Below, one piece after another: positions 61,268 through 64,000 of a stretch of DNA of 64,000 nucleotides. This DNA comes from Arcobacter sp. LA11. Its GTDB lineage: Bacteria; Campylobacterota; Campylobacteria; Campylobacterales; Arcobacteraceae. The notes beneath the pieces are model-generated. The model saw nothing but the letters and a program-made list of their open reading frames with translations. It was not told where the DNA came from and made no database searches. Positions within the stretch are counted from its first letter, which is position 1, and each line of letters starts with the position of its first letter. The stretch is taken from contig NZ_BDIR01000001.1 of NCBI RefSeq assembly GCF_001895145.1, positions 62,001 through 126,000 of the forward strand. The letters are read 5' to 3'. The position numbers and the translations under genes were made by a program.

Positions 61268-61912
61268 TTAGTCAGTTTTGAATATATAACCAGTATCAAC
61301 TACTGTTTGAATATAATCTTCTTTTACAACTTTTCTTAGTCTTCTTATAAGACTTCTTATTGATTCTATTGATGCAAAAGAGCCTTCCCATACATAGTTT
61401 TCTATTGCTTCATATGATAAGACTTGATTTTTCTTTGTTAAAAAAAGATTCATAAGCAATCTCTCTTTTTTTGTGAGTCTTTGTATCTCTCCATTAATTG
61501 TAATAGTAGAAGATTTATAATCAAAAGTAGAGTTTTTATCAAATTGTATAATTTCGTCTTTTATTTGACAAAGTCTTTCTACTTTTATTTCTAGCTCATC
61601 AATAAAGAAAGGTTTTTTTAGATAATCGTTACAACCAAAGTCATATGATTCTTTTATAATATCAAGTTCAACTGTAGCACTTATTATAATTACAGGAACT
61701 TCATCATAGTATTCTCTAATTTTTTTTAATATTTTTATTCCATCTATATTTGGTACGTTTATATCTAAGATAAAACAAGAAAATCCTTCAGTAATGTTAT
61801 CTAAAGCATCTCTTCCATCAATATAGTTAAAAACCTTATATCCCTTAAGTTCTAAACGTTTTTTAATAGTAGTATTTAATTTCTTATTATCTTCAAGAAG
61901 TAGTATTTTCAT
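61268..61912 (-). CDS. OmpR-type response regulator of the TRAP operon
   Basis: 214 residues: receiver with D50 in CFILDINVPNIDG and K in DYLKKPFFIDEL, then a winged helix (RLTKKERLLMNLFLTKKNQVL, IRSLIRRLRKVV, VDTGYIF). It likely activates dctPQM from the tandem repeat just downstream of its stop. Overlaps the kinase gene by 20 bp (coupled). Confidence 0.92.
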   Translation of the reverse strand: MKILLLEDNKKLNTTIKKRLELKGYKVFNYIDGRDALDNITEGFSCFILDINVPNIDGIKILKKIREYYDEVPVIIISATVELDIIKESYDFGCNDYLKKPFFIDELEIKVERLCQIKDEIIQFDKNSTFDYKSSTITINGEIQRLTKKERLLMNLFLTKKNQVLSYEAIENYVWEGSFASIESIRSLIRRLRKVVKEDYIQTVVDTGYIFKTD

Positions 61913-64000
61913 TTGAAAAACCTTTATTATGAGGAAGTTTTAATGTAAATATAACATTATTATCTTTATTTTGTGCACTTATAATTCCATCCATCTTATC
62001 TTCAATAATCACTTTTGCCATATAAAGCCCAAAACCTGTACCATCTTTTTTTGTAGTAAAGTATGGTTCAAATATTTTATCAATAATATTGCTATCAATA
62101 TTACCACCATCATCAATAATCTCCACAACTGTGTATGATGGCCTTTTTCTAATATTAATTGTTAAATTGAATTTTTCATCAGATTTTTTTTCTACAATTT
62201 TATTCTTTGCATTGTTAATAAGGTTTAATAATACTTGTTTGAACTCATTTTCGTATCCATATATTAACAATTCTTCTTCGTGTGTATCATAGTTAATACT
62301 CATATTGATGTTAGAATAAAAAATTTGTTTTTCTATAATCTCAAATATATCTTCAAAAGACTTTCTAATAGAGAAAAGTTTTTTCTTTGTAGATGGTTTT
62401 AAAAAGTTTCTAAAGTCACTTAATGTTTGTGACATATATTTTATTTGAACCATCGAATCATTTACAAAATCTTTTACATCAATGTCTTTTAATTCATTTA
62501 AGAGAAAAGAGGTCTGAATATCCTGTACATGAGCAGACAATTCAACTAATGGTTCATTCCATTGGTGTGCAATTGCAGCAACCATATCACCCATTTCTGC
62601 TAGTTTACCTTGTTGAATTAAAAATTGTTTTTGTTGTATTCGTTCAGTAATATCATCCATGATACATACAATTCCACCTATTGAACTATCATTATTTAGA
62701 TAAACTGCTTTATTGATAATTATATGTTTCATATGATTATTGGATAAGTGAAGAGTAACTTCTGAAGTATTAGTACCTAAGCTTTTTAGTAATTCTTTAT
62801 CTACTTCTTCATTTCTTTTTGCAATATCAGGAGCAAAAAAGTCATGAGCTGTTTTTCCTATAACATCTTTTTTTCTAATATTTAATAGGTTCGAAAATGC
62901 TTTATTACATCCTAAAAACTTACCTTCTTTATTTTTATAATAAATTGGATTAGGCAGAGTATCTAATAGTACTTTATCAAACTTGATTCTATTTTGTAAA
63001 TCTTTTTCTACAATTTTTCTTCTTTGGATATTGGCTTTCATTGAAAAGACCATTATTGTTAAAACAAGAATTATTGTTATAGTTATAACTACTAATTTTG
63101 TATATTTTCTAAAAAATCCATGGGGTTCGTTTATAAGTTCATAATCTTCTAAATGTTTATCCACATCTATATTAAATCTATTTAACTCTTCATAATCAAA
63201 AAGATATTTATTTGGAGATTTTTCTAAAATGGGGATATCTTTTATTTTTTTTCCATTAAAAATTTTAAGAGCCATGTCTGAAACTGCGTTACCTTGTGCT
63301 GTGGCAGAAGTTAAGAGCCCTCCAACAATTCCAAAATCAAGATAAAAATCCCATAGCCCATAGATTGGTACGACACTTGTTTTTCTAATTTCTTCTAAAC
63401 TCTGCTTATAAGTGAAATATTTTCCAGTTTTATCTTTAAAAAGAAGTACAAAAAGAATAACAGTATCATCATCTAGTTGGGAAACTTTTTTTTGTAAATT
63501 TTTTATTTCAATATCATCCACATACTCTATTTCTACTTTTTGGGAATATTTTTCAATTATTGGACGTAAATCTCTTTTTATTGCATAACCTGTTTTGGAT
63601 CTATCATTTACAATTACAAGTTTTTTCAATGTTGGATGGAGTTTTAAAATTAACTCAAAATTTTTCTCTAAGTCTACTTGTTCTACAACTCCACTCATAT
63701 ATTTAGTCATGTAATTTTCGTCAAGTTGTGCTTTGTCAAAATTATTAATTCCCGTAAATAATACAGGAAGCCCTTTGAACAAATATTCATGATATCTAAT
63801 TGCAAAATCAAAGGCATTATTATCACTTGCTATGATTAAATCAAAATTTCTTCGTGAAAGTTGTTCTTTATAGAGTTCTGCTAGTTTATCAAGATAGATT
63901 GGACCTACAATTCTTTTTGTATCCATATACAATGTTGTAAGTTCTATATCACTATGAGGCCCAAATTTTTCTTCAATTGCTTTTGAAATATCATCACTCC
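61893..64000 (-). CDS. Sensor histidine kinase, N-terminus beyond window edge
   Basis: The frame is open through position 64000, so the N-terminus is missing. Visible parts: a periplasmic ABC-sugar/ABC_sub_bind-like sensor half (FDLIIASDNNAFDFAIRYHE, KKLVIVNDRSKTGYAI, VPIYGLWDFYLDFGIVGGLL), a membrane helix (about 63040-63100), a PAS domain (PNPIYYKNKEGKFLGCNKAF), and a kinase core with AIAHQWNEPL in place of the common AHQWRQPL, then NNAKNK, DDGGNID and GTGFGLYMAK. Cognate to the following regulator; presumably senses the TRAP substrate or a related signal. Confidence 0.9.
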   Translation of the reverse strand, partial: SDDISKAIEEKFGPHSDIELTTLYMDTKRIVGPIYLDKLAELYKEQLSRRNFDLIIASDNNAFDFAIRYHEYLFKGLPVLFTGINNFDKAQLDENYMTKYMSGVVEQVDLEKNFELILKLHPTLKKLVIVNDRSKTGYAIKRDLRPIIEKYSQKVEIEYVDDIEIKNLQKKVSQLDDDTVILFVLLFKDKTGKYFTYKQSLEEIRKTSVVPIYGLWDFYLDFGIVGGLLTSATAQGNAVSDMALKIFNGKKIKDIPILEKSPNKYLFDYEELNRFNIDVDKHLEDYELINEPHGFFRKYTKLVVITITIILVLTIMVFSMKANIQRRKIVEKDLQNRIKFDKVLLDTLPNPIYYKNKEGKFLGCNKAFSNLLNIRKKDVIGKTAHDFFAPDIAKRNEEVDKELLKSLGTNTSEVTLHLSNNHMKHIIINKAVYLNNDSSIGGIVCIMDDITERIQQKQFLIQQGKLAEMGDMVAAIAHQWNEPLVELSAHVQDIQTSFLLNELKDIDVKDFVNDSMVQIKYMSQTLSDFRNFLKPSTKKKLFSIRKSFEDIFEIIEKQIFYSNINMSINYDTHEEELLIYGYENEFKQVLLNLINNAKNKIVEKKSDEKFNLTINIRKRPSYTVVEIIDDGGNIDSNIIDKIFEPYFTTKKDGTGFGLYMAKVIIEDKMDGIISAQNKDNNVIFTLKLPHNKGFSNENTTS

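Noticed and set aside
62880-62905. GGTTCGAAA resembling a tRNA T-loop
   Set aside because: No acceptor stem, anticodon arm or other tRNA elements; it is within the kinase gene.
1-64000. CRISPR array, prophage or IS element
   Set aside because: No regularly spaced direct repeats, no integrase, transposase, capsid or terminase-like proteins were seen.

Overview
The window is AT-rich, compactly coding chromosomal DNA with short overlaps between genes. It most likely comes from a member of the Campylobacterota close to Arcobacter (Arcobacteraceae). The clues are CcoG, a class Ia NrdA with an extra internal block, a TRAP transporter with an FAD/Fe-S lactate-type dehydrogenase, many sensor kinases with an AHQWRQPL-type H-box, and strong A/T codon bias. 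The assignment rests on gene content and recalled family resemblance, not on a search. I see no tRNA, rRNA, CRISPR array, prophage or transposase.

Layout. 1-8.2 kb: a phenylacetate (paa) catabolic cluster in two divergent arms, paaF-paaG-paaH-paaI-thiolase-paaK leftward (paaK is cut by the window edge) and paaN-paaY rightward. 8.2-13 kb: exporters, a thioredoxin-reductase-like flavoprotein, queF, an HTH protein, and a 4.5S SRP RNA gene on the minus strand. 12.9-17 kb: a molybdate operon modE-modA-TOBE-modB-nth-modC with a palindromic ModE operator and an inserted endonuclease III gene. 17-19.6 kb: yceI and a MarR regulator diverging from twin palindromes, then an arylamine N-acetyltransferase. 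19.6-25.5 kb: housekeeping genes (RluA-type synthase, purB, nrdA, nrdB). 25.5-31.5 kb: an accessory stretch with palindromic repeats around an orphan PD-(D/E)XK-like protein, small membrane proteins, two paralogous 87-residue proteins, two exporters and an AraC-GyrI-type regulator. 31.5-43 kb: periplasmic cytochrome c, OmpA-like protein, phosphatase, phosphomannomutase, MGMT, a two-component system, ccoG, proA and trxA. 43-51.3 kb: two HxlR regulators with an N-terminal cysteine, an HD-GYP protein, an acrylyl-CoA reductase-like MDR enzyme, fetB, gpsA, gatB and a SurA-like chaperone. 51.4-64 kb: an orphan kinase with three solute-binding domains, then a TRAP transporter/lactate dehydrogenase operon with its own two-component system, whose kinase gene is cut by the right edge.

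How parts work together. The paa genes cover CoA activation, aldehyde oxidation and beta-oxidation of phenylacetate, but the epoxidase paaABCDE and a ring-opening MaoC hydratase are not in view. The dct genes would import a hydroxy- or keto-acid, such as lactate, for the adjacent membrane-linked dehydrogenase. The paa and dct promoter regions both carry an 8-mer (TGCTATTT) repeated at exactly 11 bp, the geometry used by OmpR/PhoB-type response regulators, and an OmpR-type regulator is encoded next to dct. Several genes (modE, marR) have good promoters whose predicted start point falls on the ATG, which suggests leaderless mRNAs. The best candidates for undescribed biology are the palindrome-bounded nuclease-like islet at 25.5-26.5 kb, the paralogous 87-residue proteins, two 37-residue proteins at 27630 and 57895, and the shared paa/dct operator.
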